Assembly: GCA_017550285.1 (NCBI GenBank) | Contig: JAFZPP010000009.1 | Coordinates: 1 to 50,093 of the forward strand | Reading direction: 5' to 3' | Source: Oscillospiraceae bacterium | GTDB lineage: Bacteria > Bacillota > Clostridia > Oscillospirales > Ruminococcaceae | DNA: 50,093 nt | Shown: positions 38,330 to 46,834 of the stretch, piece after piece | How positions within the stretch are numbered: position 1 is the stretch's first letter | Layout of the letters: each line of letters starts with the position of its first letter | Translations under genes and position numbers: made by a program | The notes under the pieces: generated by a model | Database searches by the model: none | What the model saw: only the letters and a program-made list of their open reading frames with translations | What the model was told of the DNA's origin: nothing

Positions 38330-39907
38330 TCAATAAGCCCCTGTCGGAACCGACGTGAACGCCATGCTGATCTGATCAGACAGCTTCATGGATTTGTCCA
38401 CTGCAATCAGGATATTCCATGCAGCCATATCGTCTGACCCGATCAATGGGAAGTGCTCTTCAATCATGACAGTATCTTCCGTGATGTCGGTCACCAGAGG
38501 TCTGATTGAACCGCTGGTTTCCGTGAACACCGCGATGAGCAGATTATGTCCGCTGAACCATTCTTCTGAATAAGCAGCGGCTTTCTCAGCTGAAAAGGCA
38601 TTCGTTTCCGCGATGTATGCATCGAGCTCCCAGCGTGAAGTGATCTTTTGAACGTGCGGTTCGATTCCGCTGTTCCAGTGGATACGGATATACTCCGCAT
38701 GGAATTTGCCGTACAGCTCGTTCCATGAAGCCGGAATTTCGGCGAGTGTGTTGCAGACGTAATAAAGCAGGATCAGCTGTGCATCCTCAACGGTAATCTC
38801 ATTGTCTCCGTTGACATCGGCTGCGGCTTTCTGCGCTTCCGTCAGACCGCTGTCCAGCCCTGCCATGCTGTTTGTATAGGCATTCAGTGCAAGCTGTGCA
38901 TCCTCAATACTGACGACTGCATTCTGATCTAAGTCGCCGGAGACAACAGAGAGCAGTGCAGGATCGGTCTGGGTATCATCTAGCGCGGAGAATGTAAATC
39001 CGTGCTTGTTCGCGTACTGTTCGGCGGTAGAGCCTGCATAGCCGTGAATACAGCAGTGTTCAGTAAAATAGCCGGTTTCCGCTTGGATTGCGCCTTCTGT
39101 ATCCGCGATTTTGCAGTCCGGATTGTATATATAGATATTTGCATTGCCGCTGAGCCCGAATGCAAGATCCTCAATGGAATCAACGCTCTTGGAAATGACA
39201 ACGTTATTCAGTGGGCATTTATTAAATGCGCCGTATTCAATGGTTTTCACACCCGTCGGAATGACTACGCCTTTCAGATTGATGCATTCGCTGAATGCGC
39301 CCCTTCCGATGATGCTGACGCTTTCGGGAATTGTGACGCCTGTGAGCGCTTTATTCTCATAAAAAGCTCCGCCGCCGATACCGGTCAGACCATCCGGCAG
39401 AGTGACATTGCCGCTGGTCGTCGCTGCATCGACCAGAACATGATTGACAATGACCAGAGGATCCGTTTTTCGATGATTCTCAAGCCACGGTGTATCTTCA
39501 AATGTCAGACCGCCGAACCATGTCGCGCTTTCCGGAAGTGTGATGTCTGTCAGATTCGTGCAGCCCGAAAACGCACACTCTTCAATGCGTGTCACGCCTG
39601 CCGGAACGGTAACGGCTGTGATGCCTTTGATATCCGAAAACGCATATTCTTCGATGACCGTGACCGGTTTGCCCTGAAATACAGACGGAATTGTGACCGC
39701 GCCTGTATAGTCCTCGTTGCAGCAGTAGACCGCTGCATGATCGGCATAAACCGAATAGGTGAGCAGTTCGTTTTCATCCTCGATATGTTCATCGTTTTCT
39801 TCTGCGGCAGCCGTAAACCCGCCGATGCGGTCCGGCATACACGCGGCAGAGGCAGTCACAGCAAAGCTGAGTGCGCAGATCAGGGCGCCTTTTTGTAATT
39901 GCTTCAT
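38330..39907 (-). CDS. LRR - dockerin protein with PrcB-like C-terminus
   Basis: 525 residues with a signal peptide (QLQKGALICALSFAVTASAACM). About six BspA-type LRR_5 repeats fill residues 75-290 (AFSGCTNLTDITLPES and similar). A dockerin at about 320-385 (GDLDQNAVVSIEDAQLAL, ADVNGDNEITVEDAQLIL) follows. The last 130 residues (EWFSGHNLLIAVFTETSGSIRPLVTDI) resemble the PrcB protease-regulator domain, a tentative call. The ATG follows AGGAGG. This places an LRR binding module on the cellulosome, whereas its LRR neighbour has no dockerin. Confidence 0.87.
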   Translation of the reverse strand: MKQLQKGALICALSFAVTASAACMPDRIGGFTAAAEENDEHIEDENELLTYSVYADHAAVYCCNEDYTGAVTIPSVFQGKPVTVIEEYAFSDIKGITAVTVPAGVTRIEECAFSGCTNLTDITLPESATWFGGLTFEDTPWLENHRKTDPLVIVNHVLVDAATTSGNVTLPDGLTGIGGGAFYENKALTGVTIPESVSIIGRGAFSECINLKGVVIPTGVKTIEYGAFNKCPLNNVVISKSVDSIEDLAFGLSGNANIYIYNPDCKIADTEGAIQAETGYFTEHCCIHGYAGSTAEQYANKHGFTFSALDDTQTDPALLSVVSGDLDQNAVVSIEDAQLALNAYTNSMAGLDSGLTEAQKAAADVNGDNEITVEDAQLILLYYVCNTLAEIPASWNELYGKFHAEYIRIHWNSGIEPHVQKITSRWELDAYIAETNAFSAEKAAAYSEEWFSGHNLLIAVFTETSGSIRPLVTDITEDTVMIEEHFPLIGSDDMAAWNILIAVDKSMKLSDQISMAFTSVPTGAY

Positions 39908-39956
39908 GAATAAACCTCCTGTCCTTTCTCATCAGTCGGAAAGATTATGTCCTTAT

Positions 39957-39985
39957 ATTATATCATATAACATAAGAAAATACAA
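39957..39985 (-). promoter_or_regulatory. Promoter of the LRR-dockerin gene
   Basis: Minus-strand -35 TTGTAT (39980-39985), -10 TATAAT (39957-39962), 17-base spacer. Its 45-base leader has no hairpin. Confidence 0.75.
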
Positions 39986-40097
39986 TAGGGGAACCGGAAA
40001 AAGATTCGGACAATGAACTGCATGGGAGATAAAACGGATGCAGGCACTGCCTGCTTATATCATATTATCATATATAATGCAAGACAGGAGATATATT

Positions 40098-40942
<845 letters not shown>

Positions 40943-42502
40943 TCATTCAACAATCAGATCTTCGGTTTTTGCTGCTTCCTTTTTGAATGCGAGTACGGCA
41001 TCTTCATAGGTATCCGCGCTTTTTGCGGCAAGCATAAAACTCCATGAAAGATCGTAATCAAGTCTCGAATAGTTTTCGGAGATGTCAAGCGCCTTTGCGT
41101 TCCGGTCGAGGACAGCAATCTCAGACTGACCGCCGAGCAGCGGATTAGACCGCTTCACTTTTTGCATCGCAGCGGAGCTGTTGACAAATTCGCCGGTTTT
41201 CTCCGCATAGGAAGCCATGGTATCCGGATTGACGACAAAATGCTCAATGAAATCATGTGCCGCCTTGCCGGAATTGCATTTGGGCGAAAGCGTCAGGAAG
41301 GCGCCGCCCCAATACCATGCCGCCGGACCTTCGGTGATATTGTACAGACCGTAAGTTTTGCCGTTTACATCACCCTCAACATTGCTCAGCATGGTACCTT
41401 CAAAGAGACACCATGTCGTGAAGAAGTAACCGAGGGTGCGGTCATTCTGTCCGACCGTGTACCAGTCATCGCTCCACTGTTCGGCATCGGTAATGTATCC
41501 GTTCTTCCGGAACGAGGTCATGCGCTGATAGAATGCCTCGGCATCCTTTCCGAATTGCAGCTTATTGTCTGCATCGGTCCATGCGCTGTGTTTGCCCTGT
41601 GTCCACGGGAATGCGGTGCCGGCAAAGGTCGCAGCCATAGCCGTTTTGCCGTCGGATGCGGTTTTGAGCTTTGCTGCGGTCTCCGTAAATGCATCCCAGT
41701 CCTTGACGAGCGGCTGCATTTCCTCCGGCGTGCTGACGCCGAGATACTTCTTTGCAAGGTCGCTTCTGTATACATAGCCGCCCGGCGTTGCCTGCCATGT
41801 GACGGCTTTCAGCACACCATTTGCATTCTTTCCGATTGTCAGCGTATAGGGATAATTGCCGCTGAAATCAGATTCCGAGAAGCCGAGATCGGTGATCGGT
41901 GCGGAATATTCGTCATTGTCAGTATAATCGCGCAGCCAGTTAAACTCCGTGACGTAAAGGTCAACATCCTCGTTGCCTGCAAAATAGCTGGCATACATCT
42001 CTCTGGATTCTCCGCCGGCGCTGCCGACATTCCAATATTCCACTTTGTTCTTATACTGCGGATATGCTTCGGTAAAGTGCTCAAACATCTTATGGATGTC
42101 GTCGTCGGTCCAGCAGAGTACGGTGAGTTGTTCGTCGCTGTTCGGAAAACGGTTTTCGGGCTTTTCAGGGCTGAGCAGCGATTCCCATGTGACAGCGGTG
42201 CCTGCGAGCGTATTGTTGACGTAATAGAGCAGTATCAGCTGTGCATCCTCGACGGAAACCTCCTTGTCTCCGTTGACATTGGCAGCGGCTTTCTGCGTTT
42301 CCGTCAGACCGCTGTCCATGCCTGCGACGGTCTGCGCATATGCGTTGAGCGTCAGCTGTGCGTCCTCGACGCTGACCTTGCCGTCGCCGTCCAGATCACC
42401 GCGCAGAACATCTGCCGCGGACGGACTGATGCGCGGACTGCCGGTACCGAATACGGCGAGTGCCGCGGCGATTGCGATTGCTTTCGTGATGTAAAGTTTC
42501 AT
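40943..42502 (-). CDS. Dockerin - extracellular sugar-binding protein fusion
   Basis: 519 residues. A signal peptide without lipobox cysteine (AIAIAAALAVFGTGS) leads straight into a dockerin at 33-100 (GDLDGDGKVSVEDAQLTL, ANVNGDKEVSVEDAQLIL). From about 125 to the end it is an ABC-transporter family 1 solute-binding protein: LTVLCWTDDDIHKMFEHFTEAYP, DVDLYVTEFNWLRDYTD, YVYRSDLAKKYLGVSTPEEM, and aromatic residues such as WYWGGAFLTL that usually stack on sugars. Such proteins are normally lipid-anchored beside a permease; here the anchor is replaced by a dockerin and no permease genes are adjacent. Ribosome binding site AAAGGAG. Confidence 0.9.
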   Translation of the reverse strand: MKLYITKAIAIAAALAVFGTGSPRISPSAADVLRGDLDGDGKVSVEDAQLTLNAYAQTVAGMDSGLTETQKAAANVNGDKEVSVEDAQLILLYYVNNTLAGTAVTWESLLSPEKPENRFPNSDEQLTVLCWTDDDIHKMFEHFTEAYPQYKNKVEYWNVGSAGGESREMYASYFAGNEDVDLYVTEFNWLRDYTDNDEYSAPITDLGFSESDFSGNYPYTLTIGKNANGVLKAVTWQATPGGYVYRSDLAKKYLGVSTPEEMQPLVKDWDAFTETAAKLKTASDGKTAMAATFAGTAFPWTQGKHSAWTDADNKLQFGKDAEAFYQRMTSFRKNGYITDAEQWSDDWYTVGQNDRTLGYFFTTWCLFEGTMLSNVEGDVNGKTYGLYNITEGPAAWYWGGAFLTLSPKCNSGKAAHDFIEHFVVNPDTMASYAEKTGEFVNSSAAMQKVKRSNPLLGGQSEIAVLDRNAKALDISENYSRLDYDLSWSFMLAAKSADTYEDAVLAFKKEAAKTEDLIVE

Positions 42503-42529
42503 AAGATGTCTCCTTTCGGATGATAAGTT

Positions 42530-42587
42530 GAAAAGCGGGCTGATTTGCCCGCTTTTCTATTATAGCATATTTGGTTATAAATTTCAA
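42530..42587 (-). promoter_or_regulatory. Promoter and start-of-transcript hairpin of the dockerin-SBP gene
   Basis: Minus-strand -35 TTGAAA (42582-42587), -10 TATAAT (42559-42564), 17-base spacer. An 11-bp inverted repeat (42530-42540 with 42547-42557) starts right after the -10. The RNA would begin inside it and fold GCGGGC/GCCCGC followed by UUUUC. It is a candidate attenuator or 5' stabilising hairpin. Confidence 0.7.
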
Positions 42588-42654
42588 TAGATATAATAAA
42601 CAAATTGAAATATGAAAACGCCGTTATGAAAGCTGCTCCGCTCTCAAGGCTAAC

Positions 42655-42678
42655 ATGAGTCCCCGATTGGGGACTCAT
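42655..42678. other. GAGTCCCC hairpin at the 3' end of the WYL operon
   Basis: Perfect 10-bp stem (42655-42664 with 42669-42678), GATT loop. A near copy lies at 48525-48552, beyond the other end of the RNA-repair island. Confidence 0.7.
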
Positions 42679-42686
42679 CAGTCTGT

Positions 42687-42717
42687 CGAACCGGAGAAAA
42701 ATCCGGTTCGCTTTTTT
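42687..42717. terminator. Intrinsic terminator at the end of the WYL operon
   Basis: 9-bp perfect stem (42687-42695 with 42702-42710), 6-base loop. The run of six T is on the plus strand, although the adjacent gene is on the minus strand. It could end an unannotated plus-strand RNA or act in both directions. Confidence 0.6.
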
Positions 42718-42718
42718 A

Positions 42719-43723
42719 TCACGGTGCGTCCTGCGCCTCTTTGCTCAATCCGAGCATCTCGTACTGCCGGAGCACCCGATCCGCTGCCTGCGCGCGGAAA
42801 TCCGGCGGCCCGAGAATCTCCAGAACCGGACCGAAGCTCAGCAATTGAATCAGCAGTTCGGTTTCGTCCTGCTTATCGTAATAGAGCTGTACGGTAAGGG
42901 TTCCGGTCTCCACGTCACGCTCGGTGTGCTTTTCGTAGGAAGCGAATTCCATGAGAAACCGTTCGACGGCATTGCGCTCGGTTGTCACGCGTACGGTCAC
43001 GGGTGTTCGGTTTCTGCGCAACTGAAAGTAATCTGTCAGCGAGATCTCGCCATCATAGTGCCTGCCGGTTTCAGTGACCTGCTCGATTCTGCCTAAATTG
43101 ATTATTCCGCTGCCGGCGAGCCGGTTTCCTCGGATGCTGCGGCAGCATAAGCGGAATTTATCGTTTTTGCGTGAATATTCGATTGCCAGCGGGAGATACT
43201 GCATTGCCATGCGCCGCCCGCCGCCTGTCTGGAACCGAATTTGTACGAATTCTTTCGTGCGGAGCGCATGCAGGAGCGCACGGAAATGTTCTCTGTATGC
43301 TGGGTCTGTGAACGGGTCGCCGTCCGAAAAGCGGTCGGTATACCGGAAAAGATCCGGCTGCCACAGCGGTGAAACATCCTCAAGTGCGTCCGTCAGCGCT
43401 GCGAATGTTTTGTCATCGAAGAAAAGCTGCATTTTCGGGTCGGAGAGCCGCGCTTTCAGCCAGCGCTTTTGCAGCAGCGTCAGCGGCATGACCGGTTTGT
43501 TTTTGGTCACGGCAGCAAGGGTGCCGTCCGGATTCCGGCGCAGCAGACCCCAGTCGGATCCGTCTTTTTGCGGGAGCAGCTTTTGCGGAACAAAGAGCAC
43601 CGAATCGCGGAAGCCCTCTTTTGCAACAATATCCTGCACACGGCGGTCGGTCAGCGGTGCCTCCTTCAGAACCCGCGCCGCGATCCGGAAATATGCGCCG
43701 TACATCTCATGAAACAGTGTCAT
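42719..43723 (-). CDS. WYL-domain protein
   Basis: 334 residues from ATG 43723 behind GGAGGTGA; an upstream frame to 43765 has no site. The C-terminal half shows a WYL-type Sm-like region (VQIRFQTGGGRRMAMQYLPLAIEYSRKNDKFRLCCRSI, then INLGRIEQV) and the WCX extension (PVTVRVTTERNAVERFLMEFASYEKH). The N-terminus is helical without an obvious HTH, unlike its upstream partner. WYL domains sense nucleic acid or nucleotide ligands. It overlaps the other WYL gene by 17 bases, so the two are made together, perhaps as a hetero-oligomer. Confidence 0.85.
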   Translation of the reverse strand: MTLFHEMYGAYFRIAARVLKEAPLTDRRVQDIVAKEGFRDSVLFVPQKLLPQKDGSDWGLLRRNPDGTLAAVTKNKPVMPLTLLQKRWLKARLSDPKMQLFFDDKTFAALTDALEDVSPLWQPDLFRYTDRFSDGDPFTDPAYREHFRALLHALRTKEFVQIRFQTGGGRRMAMQYLPLAIEYSRKNDKFRLCCRSIRGNRLAGSGIINLGRIEQVTETGRHYDGEISLTDYFQLRRNRTPVTVRVTTERNAVERFLMEFASYEKHTERDVETGTLTVQLYYDKQDETELLIQLLSFGPVLEILGPPDFRAQAADRVLRQYEMLGLSKEAQDAP

Positions 43724-44981
43724 CTGCGTCACCTCCGTACATGTCCCGCATCCGGCAGATATCATAATAGAACCTGCCGCGCATCTGCCGGGTTCCGCCC
43801 TCGACGGACACGATTCTGCCGATCAGCGTCTTTGCCCAGTGCATGACCTCGTTCGGGTCGAATGCATCAACGGTCAGCGTATAGAGTCCCTCGCCGGATT
43901 TTTCCAGCACACCAATGCGCTTTTCCCGTTCCAGCCGCTCGCGGATATAGCCCTCGGTGTACTCATTGAGTGCGATGGTCAGCCTGACCGGTTCCACTGC
44001 GCCAAGATCATGCCGCATCCCGAATGATACCCCGAACACATGCGCCAGATTCCGGCGGTAGGCCTCTGCCAGCTTGTCATAATCCGGCTCCGGTACGGAG
44101 CGCTTCACATTGCGGATGAAGTCCAGCCGGAACGCATGAAACCGCTTCTGCTCAGGGATATAAGCCGCGAGATAGCGCCTGCCAGTCTGCACGGATGCAA
44201 GAATCTGCATCGGCACGACCTCAAAGCTGCCGCCCTCAGAATCCGGACGTCGCTGCGTCTTTGCGCTGATCGTCCGGAAGCAGACGCGCCGCTTTTCTGC
44301 GGTTGCCGCGAGAAATTCCGGCAGCACGGCATCTTCGAGCGTATGGACAATATAATGGTGCTTGCGGTAAAAGATATCGTTCCGCAGACCGGTACTGCGG
44401 AGTATCTGTGCGCCGATGACGCCGAATTCCTCGTCCTCGGAATAAAACCGGACTGCCTCGTCCAGCCCCGGACAGTCTGCAAGCAGCTTTGCGACGGTCT
44501 CCGGCACGATGCGGTAATACGCGGTTTTGCCCTGCATTTCTGCGATCAGAAGCCCCTCTGCGGCATATTCCCGCAGCTTATTGCGCACAGTCTGCTCGTC
44601 AAACACGGCTGCGTATTCGTTGCTGAGCCGGTCTGTCAGTGTCCGGAGATTCTGCGGCTGTCCGTCTGCCAGCAGATCGAGCAGCAGAAAATGCAGCCGG
44701 ATATCATTATCCGTAAAGCTTTTGGCGCCGTATGCCTGATACAGCGGGTTTTCGGGAATATGCCCGCTGTCCACGGAAATGGAGACCTGCCGCCCGTGTA
44801 CGGAGTCATCATAGCGGATGACGTCCCCGAGCCAGCTTTCTGCGCGGCGCTTCTCATCGTCGTAGGTGCGGCTGCTTTTGCGGACGAATTCGCCGCGTGC
44901 CTTGCAGCCGTAAATAAAGAAGTCGCGGATATAGTCCCGTGTTTTTTCAAAGGTTTTGATGAGCTCCGAAAAGCCTGCCAT
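43707..44981 (-). CDS. WYL-domain transcription regulator
   Basis: 424 residues from ATG 44981 behind GAGGTGAG. The N-terminal 190 residues contain a winged-helix region (IRLHFLLLDLLADGQPQNLRTLTDRLSNEY, TVRNKLREYAAEGLLIAEMQGKTAYYRI). The WYL domain follows (KRRVCFRTISAK, FEVVPMQILASVQTGRRYLAAYIPEQKRFHAFRLDFI) and then a WCX-like C-terminus. It is divergent from rtcB with 190 bases between starts, the usual position for a regulator of the neighbouring operon. WYL regulators have been linked with RtcB/Ro60 RNA-repair clusters, so control of rtcB is the likely role (inference). Confidence 0.88.
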   Translation of the reverse strand: MAGFSELIKTFEKTRDYIRDFFIYGCKARGEFVRKSSRTYDDEKRRAESWLGDVIRYDDSVHGRQVSISVDSGHIPENPLYQAYGAKSFTDNDIRLHFLLLDLLADGQPQNLRTLTDRLSNEYAAVFDEQTVRNKLREYAAEGLLIAEMQGKTAYYRIVPETVAKLLADCPGLDEAVRFYSEDEEFGVIGAQILRSTGLRNDIFYRKHHYIVHTLEDAVLPEFLAATAEKRRVCFRTISAKTQRRPDSEGGSFEVVPMQILASVQTGRRYLAAYIPEQKRFHAFRLDFIRNVKRSVPEPDYDKLAEAYRRNLAHVFGVSFGMRHDLGAVEPVRLTIALNEYTEGYIRERLEREKRIGVLEKSGEGLYTLTVDAFDPNEVMHWAKTLIGRIVSVEGGTRQMRGRFYYDICRMRDMYGGDADDTVS

Positions 44982-45006
44982 GTTCTCACCTCTTTGCGTT
45001 TTTTTT

Positions 45007-45035
45007 ATTGTATCATATTTTGATGTCCGATGCAA
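45007..45035 (-). promoter_or_regulatory. Promoter of the WYL operon
   Basis: Minus-strand -35 TTGCAT (45030-45035), -10 TACAAT (45007-45012), 17-base spacer; a standard sigma-A promoter, unlike the rtcB promoter facing it. Confidence 0.75.
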
Positions 45036-45061
45036 GCGCAGCGGAACGGTGCGCAGAAAAA

Positions 45062-45110
45062 TTTACATGATTTTCCGATCCGGCTGTGATATACTAAGCA
45101 CATGAACAGG
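45062..45110 (+). promoter_or_regulatory. rtcB promoter with paired ACATGA boxes
   Basis: TTTACATGATTTTC (45062-45075) is identical to 46421-46434. A -10 TATACT lies at 45090-45095. The -35 position 17 bases upstream reads ATGATT, which is not consensus. ACATGA occurs at 45065 and again at 45100, 35 bases apart, as in the second promoter. A weak -35 covered by a conserved box suggests activator control. A 7-bp hairpin (45127-45133 with 45139-45145) is in the leader. Confidence 0.7.
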
Positions 45111-45171
45111 AGAGAAACACAAGCAGCGGAAGCACAGGGCTTCCGGAAACTACACAAAGGAGCTGAGAAAG

Positions 45172-46401
45172 ATGTTTGTGATCTCGGAACAGCATGCAGT
45201 GCCGGTGAAAATCTGGCAGGAAGGAAAAGATGTGCTCGACAACAAATGCATCGAGCAGGCACAGCATCTTTCCAAGCTTCCCTTCGCATTCAAGTGGATT
45301 GCGCTGATGCCCGATACCCACGCAGGCAAGGGCATGCCGATCGGCGGTGTCATCGCATGTGAGGATGCCGTCATCCCGAATGCCGTCGGTGTCGATATCG
45401 GCTGCGGCATGGGCTTTGTCCAGACCGATATTCCGGTCTCGGTGCTGCGGGAGACTGTCACTGGCAGCGGAAATCTGGTACAGGCGATCTGCGGGGATAT
45501 CCTGCGGAATGTGCCGACCGGCTTTGGGCATTATCGGCAGCCTCAGGCATCCGCGGTGCTTGACCGCGCCAAGGCAGAGATGCAGAAGTATGAAGCGGAC
45601 GCGGTGCTGCTCCCTCAACTTGATGAGGGATATTTCCAGGCGGGAACCCTCGGCGGCGGAAACCACTTCATTGAGCTTCAGGAGGACGAAAACGGTCTTT
45701 GCTGCATCATGCTGCACTCCGGCAGCCGGCATTTCGGCAATATCGTCGGGCAGTATTTCAACAAGATCGCCGCAGCGCTGAATGCAAAGTGGCATTCGGT
45801 GGTCGATCCTGCATGGCAGCTTCCGTTCCTGCCGGTGGATTCCGACGAGGGTCGGCGCTATCTGGAATGGATGCAGCTTTCGATGGATTTTGCCTACGAA
45901 AACCGTGCGATCATGCTGAAGAAGGTTAAGGAGATCTTCGCAAAGTATGTGGAGAAGTACACCGGTTCGGTACCGGTTTTCACCGGTGAGATCAACTGCC
46001 ACCACAACTACGCCGCACTGGAGCATCACTACGGCAAAAATGTCTGGGTACACCGGAAGGGCGCGATCCGTGCACGCGAGGGCGAGCTTGCGATCATCCC
46101 TGGTGCGATGGGCTCTTACAGCTACATCGTCCGCGGCAAGGGCAACCCCGAGAGCTTCATGTCCTCGTCGCACGGAGCGGGACGTACCTGCTCCCGGACT
46201 GCCGCGGTGCAGAATTACCCAGTGCAGGAGGTCATGACCGATCTGCATGAGAATAATGTCGTCCTTGCAAAGCACTCCAAGAATGACGTGGCAGAGGAAT
46301 ACCGACTGGCATATAAGGACATCAATCAGGTCATGGCGCAGCAGTCTGATCTGGTCGAACCGGTCAAGCGTATGTTCACGGTCGGCGTTGTCAAGGGCTG
46401 A
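45172..46401 (+). CDS. rtcB: RtcB RNA-splicing ligase
   Basis: 409 residues, the E. coli RtcB length. RtcB joins 2',3'-cyclic phosphate (or 3'-phosphate) and 5'-OH RNA ends using GTP and Mn2+, repairing cleaved tRNA or rRNA. All key residues are present: Asp75 and Cys78 in GVDIGCGMG, His165 in GGGNHFIE, His182 in HSGSR, His278 in NCHHNY, and the guanylylated His334 in SSHGAGR. Ribosome binding site AAAGGAG. No rtcA cyclase is present. The ncRNA region and Ro60-like gene follow on the same strand. Confidence 0.97.
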   Translation: MFVISEQHAVPVKIWQEGKDVLDNKCIEQAQHLSKLPFAFKWIALMPDTHAGKGMPIGGVIACEDAVIPNAVGVDIGCGMGFVQTDIPVSVLRETVTGSGNLVQAICGDILRNVPTGFGHYRQPQASAVLDRAKAEMQKYEADAVLLPQLDEGYFQAGTLGGGNHFIELQEDENGLCCIMLHSGSRHFGNIVGQYFNKIAAALNAKWHSVVDPAWQLPFLPVDSDEGRRYLEWMQLSMDFAYENRAIMLKKVKEIFAKYVEKYTGSVPVFTGEINCHHNYAALEHHYGKNVWVHRKGAIRAREGELAIIPGAMGSYSYIVRGKGNPESFMSSSHGAGRTCSRTAAVQNYPVQEVMTDLHENNVVLAKHSKNDVAEEYRLAYKDINQVMAQQSDLVEPVKRMFTVGVVKG

Positions 46402-46420
46402 AAAAAGCCTCGCAGAGTTT

Positions 46421-46469
46421 TTTACATGATTTTCATGCCGCTTTGTGGTATGATACAGACATGAAAGGC
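46421..46469 (+). promoter_or_regulatory. Second ACATGA promoter, upstream of the ncRNA region
   Basis: TTTACATGATTTTC (46421-46434) and -10 TATGAT (46449-46454), with exactly the same 14-base gap as in the rtcB promoter. ACATGA boxes start at 46424 and 46459, again 35 bases apart. It should drive the structured RNA and the DUF2828 gene under the same signal as rtcB. Just before it is a weak hairpin with TTTTTT (46394-46420) after rtcB. Confidence 0.7.
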
Positions 46470-46518
46470 TCATACAGCGATCTGAAAAGAAAACCAGATG
46501 CTTCACAGTGCCTTGGAA

Positions 46519-46688
46519 GTCTGCCGGATTGGTTCAGACAGCAGAAGCTTTGTCCCACGCGGAGGTGCGGGAGCGATCTTTGCGCCGCGTCAAAAACGAA
46601 CCGCGTTTTGGCAGATTCCGACAAAGACAGCAGCAGCAAGAATGAATTGGTCCTTTGCAGGTTCGAATCCTGCCGTGCCGGTGCAGAC
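46519..46688 (+). ncRNA. Candidate Y-RNA-like / tRNA-like RNA A
   Basis: A perfect tRNA T-arm is at 46657-46673: stem GCAGG/CCTGC, 7-base loop TTCGAAT. The outer ends pair: 46519-46527 (GTCTGCCGG) with 46678-46688 (CCGG, TG bulge, CAGAC), 9 bp. Inside, 46532-46547 can form a short D-like arm and 46548-46564 an anticodon-like arm (CTTTG/CGGAG, 7-base loop). About 90 bases containing an AAAACG/CGTTTT hairpin separate this from the T-arm. The layout, a stem holding a tRNA mimic beside a Ro60-like gene, is that of bacterial Y RNAs such as YrlA. True ends are unknown; the promoter predicts a start near 46460. Confidence 0.6.
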
Positions 46689-46717
46689 CGGTATCGAAAA
46701 TGCTGTCTTGTATTCCC

Positions 46718-46748
46718 GCAGAAGCCGGGCATTCTGTCCGGTTTCTGC
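46718..46748 (+). other. Strong hairpin between the two tRNA-like elements
   Basis: 11-bp stem with one G-U pair (46718-46728 with 46738-46748), 9-base loop, followed by AAAAA rather than U. It is probably part of the structured RNA or a processing site. Confidence 0.6.
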
Positions 46749-46760
46749 AAAAATGAAAGA

Positions 46761-46821
46761 GCGGTGTATACAGCAAATTCGGCAGCCGGAAACGGCGGGT
46801 TCAACTCCCAAAGTACACCGC
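46761..46821 (+). ncRNA. Candidate mini tRNA-like RNA B
   Basis: An 8-bp perfect acceptor-like stem GCGGTGTA (46761-46768) with TACACCGC (46814-46821). Inside are a GCCG-GAAA-CGGC tetraloop hairpin (46785-46796) and a T-arm-like GGG-TTCAACT-CCC (46797-46809), with a GG at 46781-46782 that could make the D-loop/T-loop contact. At 61 bases it is shorter than a tRNA and has no anticodon arm, so it is a mimic rather than a tRNA gene. Confidence 0.5.
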
Positions 46822-46834
46822 GAACACAAAAAAC

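Noticed and set aside
38330-39907. LRR-dockerin protein as a leucine-rich repeat enzyme
   Set aside because: No catalytic motif is visible; only LRR_5 repeats, a dockerin and a PrcB-like tail.
46657-46673. Ordinary tRNA gene at the T-arm
   Set aside because: No 7-bp acceptor stem, normal D-arm or anticodon arm lies within tRNA distance upstream; the T-arm is part of a longer fold.
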